A stretch of DNA of 64,000 bases, taken from contig NC_080179.1 in the NCBI RefSeq assembly GCF_950295315.1, positions 73,799,174-73,863,173 on the forward strand, read 5' to 3'. Shown here piece by piece: positions 50,546 through 61,381 of the stretch. Below the pieces are notes generated by a model. The model ran no database searches, was not told where the DNA came from, and saw only the letters and a program-made list of their open reading frames with translations. A program made the translations under genes and the position numbers. This stretch comes from Erinaceus europaeus. Lineage: Eukaryota > Chordata > Mammalia > Eulipotyphla > Erinaceidae. Each line of letters begins with the position of its first letter. Position 1 is the stretch's first letter.

Positions 50546-51049
50546 GCCCTCTTTTGTCTTTTCTATGGTTTAGAGACTCATCATCAGTGAGGTCATTTCT
50601 GTTTTGATTTAGTTGTCGGCCCCAGCACCACATGGGAACACCACAGCACCTTCGAGAAAGCACTGGTAGACCAGTACTATGGTGTCTGCTTTTCACCCTC
50701 TCCCTATCTCTATGTGCGGTAAAGTGAGAAAAATGTTGGAACACACAGTTGTCCCTTGTTGTCATTTTAATGCTGTCGGAGCTGCAGTAATAGCTTCTCT
50801 CACTCCTGATACTGTTAACTTAGCCCTTTCCTCTTTCCATTTACCAACTCTTTAAAGAGTCTTTCATTCTTTCAAATAAAAAACTGTAACTGTTTAAAAG
50901 GAGATGCCATAAGTTTCCCTTATATTGAGAACTGCAATATACTGCTGTAAATAGAAAGTGTTTTATTCAAGATTCCCATTCCACAAAACATTGTATTGAT
51001 TGGTTCAGGCTGCCACTACAAGTTTTGAAGTGAGACTTATTTTTCCTCT
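50546..51049. other. Intronic stretch, faint SINE-C-like trace
   Basis: 50610-50700 (CGGCCCCAGCACCACATGGG) is SINE-like; otherwise nothing. Confidence 0.4.
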
Positions 51050-51378
51050 TTGCCTCCAAGCTCCGGGGTTATTACTGGGGCGCCGTGCCTGCACTGGGAA
51101 TCCACTGCTCCTGCCAGCCATTTTTTCTAATTTGTTGTTATTGCTGTCGTTGCTGCTATTGTTGTTGGATAGGACAGAGAGAAATCTAGAGAGGCAGGGA
51201 AAACAGAGAGGTGGAGAGAAAGATAAGACACCAGCATACCTGCTTCACCACTTGTGAAGCCACTCACACCCCCCTCCTCCAAAAGTGGGGAGCTGGGAGA
51301 TGGAACAGGGGTCTTCCCACCAGTCCTTGCACTTTGCACCATGTGTGCTTAGAACAGTGCACTGCCACCCGGGTGTGG
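51050..51378 (-). mobile_element. SINE-A-long
   Basis: GGGGTTATTACTGGGGCGCC module complement; head complement GTGTGCTTAGAACAGTGCAC. Confidence 0.85.
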
Positions 51379-51451
51379 GGGCTAGTTCTACGCCACGGCT
51401 GAACTTTTTATCCATCACAGTTCTGGAAGTTTCAGAATTGAAATCTAGAGG

Positions 51452-51752
51452 GGCCAGGCGGTAGTGCAGCTTGTTAAGCCCACATGGCGCAAAGCGCAAA
51501 GACCAGCCTAAGGATCCTGGTTCGAGCCCCCAGCTCCCTACCTACAGGGGGGTCACTTCACAAGGGGTGAAGCAGGTCTGCAGGTCTTTATCTCCCCCCT
51601 TTCGATTTTTCTCCATCCTATCCAACCATGACAGCTATAACAACAATAACAAGGGCAACAATAATGGGGGAAACGGCTCTAGGAGCAGCGGATTCACAGG
51701 GCAGGCACTGAGCCCAGCACTGAGCCCAGCACTGAGCCGAGGAATAACCCTG
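51452..51752 (+). mobile_element. SINE-A-long with 3' GAGCCCAGCACT triplication
   Basis: AGGCGGTAGTGCAGCTTGTT head; 3' module repeats CACTGAGCCCAG three times near 51707-51735. Confidence 0.88.
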
Positions 51753-51856
51753 TTATCTCTAATAAGGTGGTCATCATCTTTCTTTTTCCTCATGGGGCAC
51801 AGTCAAAGGGATAACAAGTTCTCGGGGTGTCGCTCAATAGAAAGCTATTAATCCTG

Positions 51857-52125
51857 GGAGTCAGGCAGTAGCTCAGCGGGTTAAGCGCAGGTGGCGCTAA
51901 GCGCAAGGACCAGCGTAAGGATCCTGGTTCGACTCCCCACCTGCAGGGGAGTCGCTTCCCAGGCGGTGAAGCAGGTCTGCAGGTGTCTGTCTTTCTCTCC
52001 CCCTCTGTCTTCCCCTCCTCTCTCCGTTTCTCTCTGTCCTATCCAACAACGACATCAATAACAACAATAACTACAACAATAATAAAAAAGGCAACAAAAG
52101 GGAAAATAAAGAAATATTTTAAAAG
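51857..52125 (+). mobile_element. SINE-A
   Basis: AGTCAGGCAGTAGCTCAGCG head; short deletion around GGTTCGACTCCCCACC removes the acceptor-stem complement. Confidence 0.92.
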
Positions 52126-52159
52126 ATTTAAAATATATATAAAATAAATAAATAAATAG

Positions 52160-52318
52160 TGGTCCGGGAGGTGGTGCAATGGTAACACTTTGGACTCTCA
52201 AGCATGAGGTCCCGAGTTTGATCCCCAGCAGCACATGTGCCAGAGGGATGTCTGATTCCTTCTCTCTACTCTTATCTTTCTCATAAATAAATTAAATCTT
52301 AAATAAATAAATAAATAA
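52160..52318 (+). mobile_element. SINE-C
   Basis: GGTCCGGGAGGTGGTGCAAT to CATAAATAAATTAAATC. Confidence 0.9.
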
Positions 52319-52356
52319 AAGTTAAAAGAAAATGAAAGAAACTAAAAATAAGTAAA

Positions 52357-52594
52357 GGGATGGGCAGTGGTGTTCCTGGTTGAGCACACACACTCCCATG
52401 TCCAACGTCCCAGCTTCGAGCCCTCATTCCTCACCTACAGGGGGACACTTCAGTGGTGAAGTTTGTCTGCAGGTGTCTCTTTCTGCCTCTACCCTTTCAA
52501 CTTCTTTCTGTCCTATCCAATAAAACAGAAGGGGAGAAAAGGGGGGGAAATGGTGCCCACCCCCGTGATAACTCTGGTGGCAATAAAAAAGTGG
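52357..52594 (+). mobile_element. SINE-B-long
   Basis: GGGCAGTGGTGTTCCTGGTT head; 3' module GATAACTCTGGTGGCAATAA. Confidence 0.8.
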
Positions 52595-52601
52595 GATAGT
52601 G

Positions 52602-52645
52602 GGATGGATGGATGGATGGATGGATGGATGGATGGACGGATAGAT
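52602..52645. repeat. (GGAT)n microsatellite
   Basis: About 10 units following a SINE 3' end. Confidence 0.95.
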
Positions 52646-52784
52646 GAAGGGAAGGGGAGGATGGGAAGGCAGGGGAAATATAGCCAGTGACAGAACTGGT
52701 TTACAGTAGACAGTAAAATACAAGGTATACTGTCTATTTGTAATTTGCATGTTTTGAGGGCCAGATAGTCAGGCCCCGGTTATC

Positions 52785-52908
52785 CACCTGCAGAGAGAAT
52801 ACCTCTGACTTTCATGACGTGTCTATTTGATCACCAACACACACACACACACACCTACACCTGCAGAGAGAATACCTCTGACTTTCATGATGTGTCTATT
52901 TGATCACC

Positions 52909-52944
<36 letters not shown>
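52785..52944. repeat. 73-bp direct duplication ending in (CA)n
   Basis: CTGCAGAGAGAATACCTCTG at 52788 and 52861; copies differ by one base (ATGACG/ATGATG) and CA length. Confidence 0.93.
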
Positions 52945-52945
<1 letters not shown>

Positions 52946-52971
52946 GGTGTCTCTCATAAAATAAGTCGTGC

Positions 52972-53098
52972 ACCCAGAGAGGTGGCATGCGGATAAAGCA
53001 CTGGACTCTCAAGCACGATGTCCGGAGCTAGATTCCTAGCATCACACCTATCAGAGTGGCGCTCAGGTTTTTTCTCTATCCTTCTCCTTTCTTATATA
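52972..53098 (+). mobile_element. SINE-C
   Basis: CCCAGAGAGGTGGCATGCGG, ATAAAGCACTGGACTC. Confidence 0.85.
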
Positions 53099-53182
53099 GT
53101 TTGGTAAAAACTGACTGATTAAAATGCATACTACTAAAATTCAAATTACACTAAACTTAAAATAAAGAATTTATTCATTTTG

Positions 53183-53297
53183 GGCGGGGATAGATAGCAT
53201 AATGGTTATGCAAAGAGACTCTCATACCTCAGACTCCAAAGTCCCAGGTTCAATCCCCAAACCACCATAAACCATAGCTGATCAGTGTGCTCTGGTT
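53183..53297 (+). mobile_element. SINE-D
   Basis: GATAGATAGCATAATGGTTA, CAAAGTCCCAGGTTCAATCC. Confidence 0.9.
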
Positions 53298-53314
53298 TAA
53301 AAAAAAAAAAAAAG

Positions 53315-53510
53315 AGGTTCGAGCAGCCGACTCTCTACCTGCAGGGGAGTCGCTTCACAGGTGGTGAAACAGGTCTGCAGGTGTCTTTCTCTCCCCCTCT
53401 CTGTCTTCCCCTCCTCTCTTCATTTCTCTCTGTCCTATCCAACAACAACAAAATCAACAACAAAAAAATAAGGGCAACAAATGGAATGAATAAATTAATT
53501 AATTAAAATA
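53315..53510 (+). mobile_element. SINE-A, 5' truncated at the B box
   Basis: Starts GGTTCGAGCAGCCGACTC right after the poly(A) of a SINE-D. Confidence 0.88.
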
Positions 53511-53519
53511 TACATTTTT

Positions 53520-53645
53520 TAAAAAGAAAGGAAAAAATAATATTTATTGAGTGAACAAAAGAGATAGTGATGAGAAAGAAAACCAGAGTTTTACTCTGGC
53601 ATATGTGATTCCAGAAATTGAATTCAGGATCACATGCTTAAAAAT
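53520..53645 (-). mobile_element. Old SINE (family F)
   Basis: TATTTATTGAGTGAACAAAA GAGATAG and GGCATATGTGATTCCAG. Confidence 0.55.
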
Positions 53646-53654
53646 CTGTTTTAG

Positions 53655-54080
53655 GGAGTCGGGCAGTAGCGCAGCGGGTTAAGCGCAGGTGGCGCAAAGC
53701 TCAAGGAGCAGCCTAAGGATCCCGGTTCAAGCCCCCGGCTCCCCACCTGCAGGGGAGTCGCTTCACAGGCGGTGAAGCAGGTCTGCAGGTGTCTGTCTTT
53801 CTCTTTAAGTAAAGTGTGCCTCATCCCCAACAGCCATCTTCTTGCTTCACCGCTTATGAAGCAACCCCCCTATAAATGGGGAGCCGGTGGCTCGAATCAG
53901 GCTGCTTGCACTGCTTGCAGGCTGTGTGCTTAAACTGGTGCACCACCACGTCGCCCCCTTATTTTTCTGACGATTTTAAGCTTATTTGCTCATTTTATTC
54001 AGTTGTCAATAACAACAAAAACAATAATAACCACAACAATATTAAACAACAATGGCAACTAAAGGGAAAAATAAATAAAT
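53655..54080 (+). mobile_element. SINE-A with a minus-strand SINE inside it
   Basis: Head/body to about 53805; 53825-53960 is a minus-strand SINE (GCTTCACCGCTTATGAAGCA, head complement GGTGCACCACCACGTCGCCC); the plus A tail (CAATAACAACAAAAACAATA) resumes at about 54005. Confidence 0.8.
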
Positions 54081-54803
54081 ATAAAAAAACTTAAAAAAAA
54101 AAAAAGTATGGCTAAGTGAGAATCATCAATACCGCTGCGGTAACCCAGTAATAACTACCATAAACAGGTCCTACCAATGAATGCTAAAAAAGTTTGAGGA
54201 CACAGTTTGTTTACATAGATCCAAAAATCATAACTAAACAAGAGGGAGGTTCTCATAACACAGTAAGAACTTCTGCATTTTTATCACGAGCTAACAGCGT
54301 GAAGAGAATTTTCCCCAAACTTAAGTGTATATATTTGGGATCTCTACCTTAGAATATAGAGTATGTGTGGCATACAGAAAAGACAGCCTTTGGCAACACG
54401 CCTGCACACCCACCTCACTCACTTCACAACTGTAATAGACAGTTCATGTGAAAACCCTCACAGCTGCCTATCAAGAAGCACGGCTTCTGTGACGACTCTT
54501 GTGGACAAGGAAAGCAAGTGGTTCTTTCAACTCATGTAAAAATGTCAGCAGAGCACAGAACTTTGATTCATCTGAACCGCTATATCTATGCAGTCGGCTC
54601 TGTAGAAACACTCCCACAGTGAAAAGCAACATGAATCATAAATGAAGTTTTAAAAACATAATTAGGAAACTAAAGAGAATTGCTTTATTTTTTAAAAACG
54701 GGAACGTTCTCGGAATAACGTCAGTCTTTAGAGGAAAAAAAGCATACAGTCCTGTCATTTAACTAACATGAAAATAAAAGGTCTCAAGAAAAAAGAAAAA
54801 GTG
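54081..54803. other. Intronic stretch, nothing recognised
   Basis: Unique-looking; no exon or SINE. Confidence 0.45.
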
Positions 54804-55090
54804 GGGAGTCGGGCAGCAGCGCAGCGGGTTAAGCGCAGGTGGCGCAAAGCGCAAGGACCGGCATAAGGATCCCGGTTCGAATCCCGGCTCCCCACCTGCA
54901 GGGGAGTCGCTTCACAGGCGGTGAAGCAGGTCTGCAGGTGTCTGTCTTTCTCTCCCCCTCTCTGTCTCCCCCTCCTCTCTCCATTTCTCTCTGTCCTATC
55001 CAACAACGACGACAACAACAATAATAATTACAACAATAAAACAACAAGGGCAACAAAAGGGAATAAATAAAATAAAATATTAAAAAAAAA
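54804..55090 (+). mobile_element. SINE-A, near-consensus
   Basis: AGTCGGGCAGCAGCGCAGCG head, GGTTCGAATCCCGGCTCCCC; GAAAAAGTG flanks both sides. Confidence 0.95.
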
Positions 55091-55253
55091 GAAAAAGTGA
55101 AACTAGTCTACTATTTGAAACACACTCACAAATCCTGTACTAATAAGATGAACAGAAAAAATATATATACTGCCTAGACAGTCCACCTAAATCCCAGATC
55201 ACCGACCTCAGATTTTGATGTAGTGCCTCAATTTAGACCTGAAAAGATGTCTG

Positions 55254-55486
55254 AGGGGCCAGGTAGTGGTACACCAGGTAGGAAGCGCAAGGATCCTGGT
55301 TCAAGCCCCCGGCTCCCCACCTTGCAGGGGTTGCTTCACAGAAGTGAAGCAGATACGCAGGTGTTTCTCTCCCTCTCTGTCGCCTCAACCATTCTCAATT
55401 TCTCTGGCGATGGCCACCATAAGCAGTGGATTTGTAGTGGCAGCAATGGGCCCCACCAATAACCCTGGAGGCAATAAAAAAAAAAG
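55254..55486 (+). mobile_element. SINE-B-long/A-long, divergent
   Basis: GGGGCCAGGTAGTGGTACAC head; 3' module ATAACCCTGGAGGCAATAAA; TSD-like AAAAGATGT near both ends. Confidence 0.8.
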
Positions 55487-55559
55487 ATGTTTTTTGGATG
55501 CTTTGAAAAGGTGCCGATAATGCTATGGTCTCATTTTAAGAAGCACTGTTCTTGCCATG

Positions 55560-55735
55560 TGCAAAGAGCTGGGCTGGAGCCCACCTGCAGGGGCAGCTTA
55601 CTTTCTATCTCCCTCCTCCCTAACGATTTCTCTCTGTCCTATCAACAAAATAAAAGGAGGGGGGTGTCCATCAGGAGCGGTGGTTTCATTAGGTAGGCAC
55701 AGAGCCCCAGCAAAATCCTGGTGGCTATTTAAAAA
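55560..55735 (+). mobile_element. SINE-B-long fragment
   Basis: GGAGCCCACCTGCAGGGGCA and CATCAGGAGCGGTGGTTTCA. Confidence 0.72.
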
Positions 55736-55759
55736 AAAATTATTTTAATATATAAACTA

Positions 55760-55965
55760 TTAGAGCAGCTGGGGAAATCACTGAACTGGTAGAGTTCTGA
55801 ACTTGCAGACTTCATGTTCCTGTTCTGATCCCCAGCACTTCAGCACTACACATTGGTGCTCTTCTGTGTGGTGTGTGGTGGGTGGTGGGTGGGTGGCTGG
55901 CTGGGTGGGTGTGTGTGTCCCCATCCTTTCTATCTCATATGAAACTCTCTTGTACACAATCAACC
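55760..55965 (+). mobile_element. Old SINE-E with G/T-rich expansion
   Basis: GGGGAAATCACTGAACTGGT and CTGATCCCCAGCAC, then a GTGG/GGGT-rich expansion at 55866-55920. Confidence 0.55.
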
Positions 55966-55983
55966 TTTAAAATACATATATTT

Positions 55984-56090
55984 GAGGGGCCAGAGTGATG
56001 GCTCAGCAGGAGGACACATACCTTGCATGACTGAGGTCCCTGGGTTCCATCCGGCATTGCACAAAGACAAGAAAGACAAAAGTAAACAAA
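55984..56090 (+). mobile_element. SINE-E
   Basis: GAGGGGCCAGAGTGATGGCT and CCTGGGTTCCATCC; a tRNA-like layout distinct from A-D. Confidence 0.6.
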
Positions 56091-56317
56091 ACATCATGAA
56101 CGGCGTTAACAGTGCTCTGGTGGTTCTCTTTCACAAAATAAATGCGCCTCTGAGAGGGCTCCCTACCCGCTACTGCATGGAGTGGAATGTGGACCGCAGC
56201 ATCAGTCACAGGGCTGCTATTTAGAAGCTTCCTTGTTGACCTATCAGTTCAAGGAAGGAAACTTTCTACTTCCAGAAACAAATCTCAGAACAAAGTGATA
56301 CAAGCAGCACCAGCAGA

Positions 56318-56440
56318 AATGAACCAGCACACCAGACCTTCGTGCCTGAGACGCTGGAGTTGCAGGTTCAACTTCTAGAACCATGAGCCACAGCTGAACA
56401 GCGCTTACACCTCTATCTCATCAGAATAAATACATCTTTA
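56318..56440 (+). mobile_element. SINE-D/E, divergent
   Basis: GTGCCTGAGACGCTGGAGTT GCAGGTTCAAC and GAACAGCGCTTAC. Confidence 0.65.
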
Positions 56441-56451
56441 AGAAAGAAAAG

Positions 56452-56668
56452 GACTCGGTTCAAGCCCCGGCTCCCCACCTGCAGGGGAGTCGCTTCACAG
56501 GCGGTGAAGCAGGTCTGCAGGTGTCTGTCTTTCTCCCCCCCCCCCCCGTCTTCCCCTCCTCTCTCCATTTCTCTATCCTATCCAACAATGACGACATCAA
56601 TAACAATAACTACAACAATAAAACAACAAGGGCAACAAAAGGGAATGAATAAATAAATAAAGAGAAAG
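56452..56668 (+). mobile_element. SINE-A, 5' truncated at the B box
   Basis: Starts GGACTCGGTTCAAGCCCCGG; body carries C13 at 56535-56547. Confidence 0.9.
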
Positions 56669-57049
56669 AAAAGCACTACAAGCGACAGAGGTAGCTGGAT
56701 CAGGCTCTAAGGAAAAGCTGGAAAGACCAAAGTCGGCAGTGTGAGACTTGGGAGTTCTTCTCTCATTTGGACGTAACAAAATACCTAGACAAAAATTGTT
56801 TCTTTAGAGATGCTGACATTCTTGAAATGTCTACGTAGACTGTGCTTGACACCGAGGAATGAATTCAGTGCCTCACATGAGTGACACAATGTTGAACAGA
56901 CTGTCGGAATTTCTTTTGGAGGTGGGGGCGACAGACGAGACGCCTCAGTAATACTGCGCCACCCACAGTGCTGGCTCCATGCCAGCTATCGTGCTCCTGA
57001 CAGACACTGGGGTTCAAACCCTGAGCCTCAAAAACATGATACTATATAT

Positions 57050-57307
57050 ATTTATTCTTTAATACTCATTGCCCATTGTTGCCCTTGTTTTATTTTTGTA
57101 GTTATTGTTGCTGTTGTTATTGATGTCATTGTTGTTGGACAGGACAGAGAGAAATGGAGAGAGGTGGGGAAGACAGGGGGGAGAGACCTGCTTCACCGTG
57201 ACTCCCCTGCAGATGGGGAGCCGGGGGGCTCGAGCCAGGATCCTTAGGCCGGTCCTTGTGCTTTGCACCATGTGCGACTGACCCACTGAAATATCGCCCG
57301 ACTCCCG
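57050..57307 (-). mobile_element. SINE-A with deletion in the body
   Basis: ATTGATGTCATTGTTGTTGG tail; GAGACCTGCTTCACCGTGAC shows the lost CTGCAGGTGTCTGTC part; head complement GAAATATCGCCCGACTCCC. Confidence 0.9.
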
Positions 57308-57434
57308 CTACTATATATATTTTATTGAATTATTTATCAGTTCCACTTTACATATGTATATATGGCATAGTGTGAAGTATTCTTTTTTTCAGACGTTCTA
57401 GAACCACATATATCCACACCCAAAAGAGCCTTTG

Positions 57435-58410
57435 AATCAATCATAAGGACAGCATAATGTTCATACAAAAAGACTCGTGCCTGAATATTCCCCACAGGAG
57501 AGATCCAGAAGGCCAAGACACACAGGAAAAAATGCTCCAAGTCTCTGACTGTCAGAGAAAGGCAAATCAAGACACTCCTGTGAGAATGTCACACATCAGA
57601 AAAGGTAACAGGAGCAAATGCTGGAGAGGGTGTGGGGTCAAAGGAACCTCCTACACTGCTGGTGGGAATGTCAATGGGTCCAGCCTCTGTGGAGAACAGT
57701 CTGGAGAACTCTCAGAAGGCTAGAAATGGACCCACCCTACGACCCTGCAATTCCCCTCCTGGGGATAGATCCTAAGGAACCCAACACATCCATCCAAAAA
57801 GATCTGTGTACACATATGTTCTTGGCAGCAAAATTTGTAATAGCCAAAACCTGGAAACAACCCAGGTGTCCAACAACAGATGAGTGGCTGAGCAAGTTGT
57901 GGTCTAGATACACAATGGAATACTACTCAGCTGTAAAAAATGGTGACTTCACCGTTTTCAGCTGATCTTGGATGGACCTTGAAAAATTCATGTTCAGTGA
58001 AATAAGTCAGAAACAGAAGGATGAATATGGGATGATCTCACTCTAAAGCAGAAGTTGGAAAACAAGATCAGATGAGAAAACAGAAGTAGAACCTGAACTG
58101 GAATTGGCGTATTGCACCAAAGTAAAAGACTGGGGTGGGTGGGTGGGGAGAATACAGGTCCATGAAGGATGATAAACGACATAGTGGGGGTTGTATTGTT
58201 AAATGGGAATCTGGGGAATGTTATGCATGTACAAACTATTGTATTTACTGTTGAATGTAAAACATTAATTCCCCAATAAAGAAATAAATTAAAAAAAATA
58301 AAAAATAATAAAAAATTTAAAAAAGACTCGTGCCTGAGGCTTCAAAGTCCCAGGTTCAATCCTGCACACCTTCATAAGCCAGAGCTGAGCAGTGCTCTGG
58401 TAAAAACAAA
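57435..58410 (+). mobile_element. SINE-D, split by an L1 3' end
   Basis: GGACAGCATAATGTTCATAC before, and CTTCAAAGTCCCAGGTTCAA to GAGCAGTGCTCTGG after. Confidence 0.88.
57485..58319 (+). mobile_element. 5'-truncated L1 (3' end, 835 bp) with 18-bp target-site duplication
   Basis: Flanked by AAAAAGACTCGTGCCTGA at 57467-57484 and 58320-58337. It contains L1 3' landmarks in order: GAGAAAGGCAAATCAAGACA, CTGCTGGTGGGAATGTCAAT, CAATGGAATACTACTCAGCT, AAGTGAAATAAGTCAGAAAC, and ends CCCCAATAAAGAAATAAATT plus poly(A). A 115-codon open frame inside it (57618-57965) is just L1 sequence. Confidence 0.93.
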
Positions 58411-58431
58411 AAAAAAACAAAAAAATTACAG

Positions 58432-58935
58432 GGAGCCAGGCGGTGGCGCAGCAGGTTAAGTGACATGGTGCCAAGCGCAAGGACGGGCATAAGAATCCTG
58501 GTTCGAGCCTCAGCTCCCCACCTGCAGGGGAGTCGCTTCACAAGAGGTGAAGCAGGTCTGCAGCTCTCTATCTTTTTTTATTATTATCTTTATTTATTTG
58601 ATAGAGACAGCGAGAAATCGAGAGGGAAGGGGGGGTGATAGGGAGAGAGACAGACACCTGCAGCCCTGCTTCACCGCTTTGTGAAGCTTTCCCCCTGTAG
58701 GTAGGGACCGGGGGCTCGAACCTGGGTCCTTGTGCACTGTAATGTGTGTGCTTAACCAGGTGCGCCACTGTCTGGCCCCAGGTGCCTACCTTTCTCTGTC
58801 CTCCCCTCCTCTCGATTTCCTATCCAACAACGACAACAATAACAACGACAACAATAACAATAACAACGACGACGATAAACAACAAGGGCGACGACAAAAG
58901 GGAAAATAAATATTTAAAAAAAAACTTTTTAAATG
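58432..58935 (+). mobile_element. SINE-A, split by a minus-strand SINE-B
   Basis: GGGAGCCAGGCGGTGGCGCA head to CAGGTCTGCAG; A body and tail resume at about 58782 (CCTTTCTCTGTCC...). Confidence 0.9.
58571..58780 (-). mobile_element. SINE-B inside a SINE-A
   Basis: TTATTATTATCTTTATTTAT TTGATAGAG to GCGCCACTGTCTGGCCCC; full-length, near consensus. Confidence 0.92.
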
Positions 58936-59080
58936 TACACTGGGCTGAGAGATAACTCACTGAGATAGTATGTGCCCTGCCTTGTACACGGCCCAGGTTT
59001 GCCCCGAGCAGCATGAGAGGAGAGGGGGTGTGCCCCGGCACTGAGGGAGATCAGAGCTGTAGTGTCTCCCTTTCACAATG
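58936..59080 (+). mobile_element. Old SINE-E
   Basis: GGGCTGAGAGATAACTCACT and GGCCCAGGTTTGCCCC. Confidence 0.5.
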
Positions 59081-59502
59081 GCCGCCTCTATCTGGATGCA
59101 AGTGCAAATCCAAGAATGAGGGGATCGTGCATCTGATGTCAGCACAAGAAAAAGCACGCTTACGGAGTTCAGCACTGTGCGTGCGCGTGTACAGAGCAGC
59201 ACCGTGTTCTGGGTTGCACTGCATCCGCTGCTGCCCAAATGCACCCCAGAATCTTATGGAGAAACAGTCATTACAGGTATGATTAATTACAATAAAAGAC
59301 TGTAGTAGTGAGGGTTTCGATTAACATGGCTGAGATCACCACTAGACACACGTGAAGATCAGAGTCATATTGTCACACACCTAGAAAACTAGAAACTAGA
59401 ACAAAACCTTCTTAGCACCTTTAGGACACATGGCTTTGGCCCACACCCTGACTCAAGACCCCTAAAGCTCTAGAATGGTTAACAAAATAAACATTTACTG
59501 CA
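59081..59502. other. Intronic stretch, nothing recognised
   Basis: Mixed-composition unique-looking sequence; no exon seen. Confidence 0.45.
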
Positions 59503-59790
59503 ACTGGGCGGTAGGCGCAGCGGGTTAAGCGCACATGGCACAAAGCACAAGGACCAGCATAGGGATCCCGGTTGGAGCCCCGGCTTCCCACCTCCAGGGG
59601 AGTCGCTTCCCAGGCGGTGAAGCAGGTCTGCAGGTGTCTGTCTTTCTCTCCCCCTCTCTGTCTTCCCCTCCTCTCTCCATTTCTCTCTGTCCTATCCAAC
59701 AACAGTGGCATCAATAACAACAACAATAACTACAACAATAAAACAACAAGCGCAACAAAAGGGGAATAAATAAATATTTTTAAATATATT
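59503..59790 (+). mobile_element. SINE-A
   Basis: GCGGTAGGCGCAGCGGGTTA head; complete tail. Confidence 0.93.
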
Positions 59791-59812
59791 AATTTTTTTT
59801 AAAGTAAGCATT

Positions 59813-60085
59813 GGGAGTCGGGCTGTAGTGCAGCGGGTTAAGCGCAGGTGGCGCTAAGCACAAGGACCCGCATAAGGATCCTGGTGCAAGCGCCAGCTCC
59901 CCACCTGCAGGCGGTGAAGCAGGTCTGCAAGTGTCTATCTTTCTCTCCCCTCTCTCTGTCTTCCCCCTCCCCTCTCCATTTCTCTCTGTCCTATCCAACA
60001 ACAATGACAACAATAATAACTACAGCAATAAAACAACAAGGGCAAAAAAAAGGGAATAAATAAATAAAAATAAATATTAAAGAAA
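59813..60085 (+). mobile_element. SINE-A with deletion after CACCTGCAG
   Basis: CCCCACCTGCAGGCGGTGAA skips GGGAGTCGCTTCACA; GTAAGCA(TT/CTT) flanks suggest a duplication with the preceding copy. Confidence 0.92.
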
Positions 60086-60402
60086 AAGTAAGCACTTACT
60101 GTTTTAGACAGTAAATTTATGGCAGTCTCTGCAAACTAACAGAAAGAAAATATACAGCAAATTTACAAGTACTGAATCTAGGAGGCAAGTCTATATTAAC
60201 TTTTTTCCCTTTTCCTGTATATCCATTTATCACACAGCACAAATGTGGAATAAAATCAAGCGCTGCTCTGTTCACCGATAAGCGTTCGGTTATTCGTCTT
60301 TTGTTGCACTTGTTTTTCTCCTCCAGGGCTATCAATAACTACAAGGCAACAAAAGGAAATAAGTAAATATTTTTAAAAAAGAAGAAGAAGAAAATGTGGT
60401 GT

Positions 60403-60525
60403 GATCCGGGAGGTGGTGCAGTGATAAGGCTTTGGACTCTCAAGCGTGAGGTCCTGAGTTCGATCCCCGGCAGCACGTGTGCCAGAGTGATGTCTGGTTC
60501 TTTCTCTCTCCTCCTGTCTCTCTCA

Positions 60526-60576
<51 letters not shown>

Positions 60577-60580
60577 AATA
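60403..60580 (+). mobile_element. SINE-C with (AAAT)n expansion
   Basis: GATCCGGGAGGTGGTGCAGT to about 13 AAAT units (60522-60575); GAAAATGTGGT on both flanks. Confidence 0.93.
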
Positions 60581-60674
60581 TTTTTAAAAATAAAATAAAA
60601 TATAGTTAAAAAAAGAAAATGTGGTCTGGTATATACATTCAATGCAGTAATATTCTGCCTTGAAAATGTAGTTA

Positions 60675-60874
60675 TGTGGTCCAGGAGGTGGCGCAGTGGA
60701 TAAAGCATTGGACTCTCAAGCATGAGGTCCTGAGTTCAAACCCCGGCTGCACATGTACCAGAGTGATGTCTGGTTCTTTCAAAAAAGACATCTTTCTTTC
60801 AAAAAAGTTCCTCCTATGTTTCTCATTAATAAATAAATTAAATCTAAAAAACAGTTATTTAAAAAAAAAAAAAA
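60675..60874 (+). mobile_element. SINE-C with target-site duplication
   Basis: GAAAATGTAGTTAT on both flanks; near-consensus head GGTCCAGGAGGTGGCGCAGT; a 14-bp TTCTTTCAAAAAAG duplication inside. Confidence 0.93.
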
Positions 60875-60888
60875 GAAAATGTAGTTAT

Positions 60889-61381
60889 ATGGATGAACTC
60901 CAAAGCCATTATGCTTAGTGAAGTCAGTCAGTCACAAAAGATTAGCGGAGTCCTCATGTAAGAGGTTAAGAGTCGTGAAACCCAGAGTTGAACTGTGGGT
61001 AAACTTACTTTCCAGAGCTATTTCCTGCACATCCTGCCTTTCCTGAGGACGCAGAATCCCTCTAGACCTCCAGGGAAACTGCTTCTCTCACTGAAGCCTG
61101 TACTCTGACAAGTACTTATCTGTTCCCTTTCTTAAATGTTTTCTTCTCCACCTGGAACTTGGAATCAATGTTTCACACTTCTCAGCGTCAAGCTTTTCCT
61201 CCGCCTCTGGCGATTGCCTTTTTCTAAATAAATCTGTACTTTTGCCAAAATCTGGAGTGCCCAGTATATTCATTCCTAGGGTGACCCAAATCCCCATCTG
61301 CCCCAAAGCTGGCTGGACACCGATGCCCTCTATTTCTGTCGCAACCCTCAATACTGAGCCACTGGTCTCAGACTCAGAGGG
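60889..61381. other. Intronic stretch leading into the 50-bp minisatellite
   Basis: CT-rich sequence with TTCTAAATAAATCTGTAC at about 61223; LTR-like in flavour but no ends or duplication found. Confidence 0.35.

Noticed and set aside
54804..54900. tRNA gene (A box TAGCGCAGCGG, B box GGTTCGANNCC)
   Set aside because: The head is about 94 nt, too long for a tRNA, always continues into the same CT-rich body, and is repeated throughout; it is the SINE Pol III promoter.
57618..57965. Protein-coding gene (115 codons, MEYYSAVKNGD motif)
   Set aside because: It is within the 5'-truncated L1 3' end bounded by an 18-bp target-site duplication.
60889..61300. A second LTR (CT-rich, CTAAATAAATCTG polyadenylation-like site)
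   Set aside because: No TG...CA ends, no target-site duplication and no TATA box at a sensible distance.
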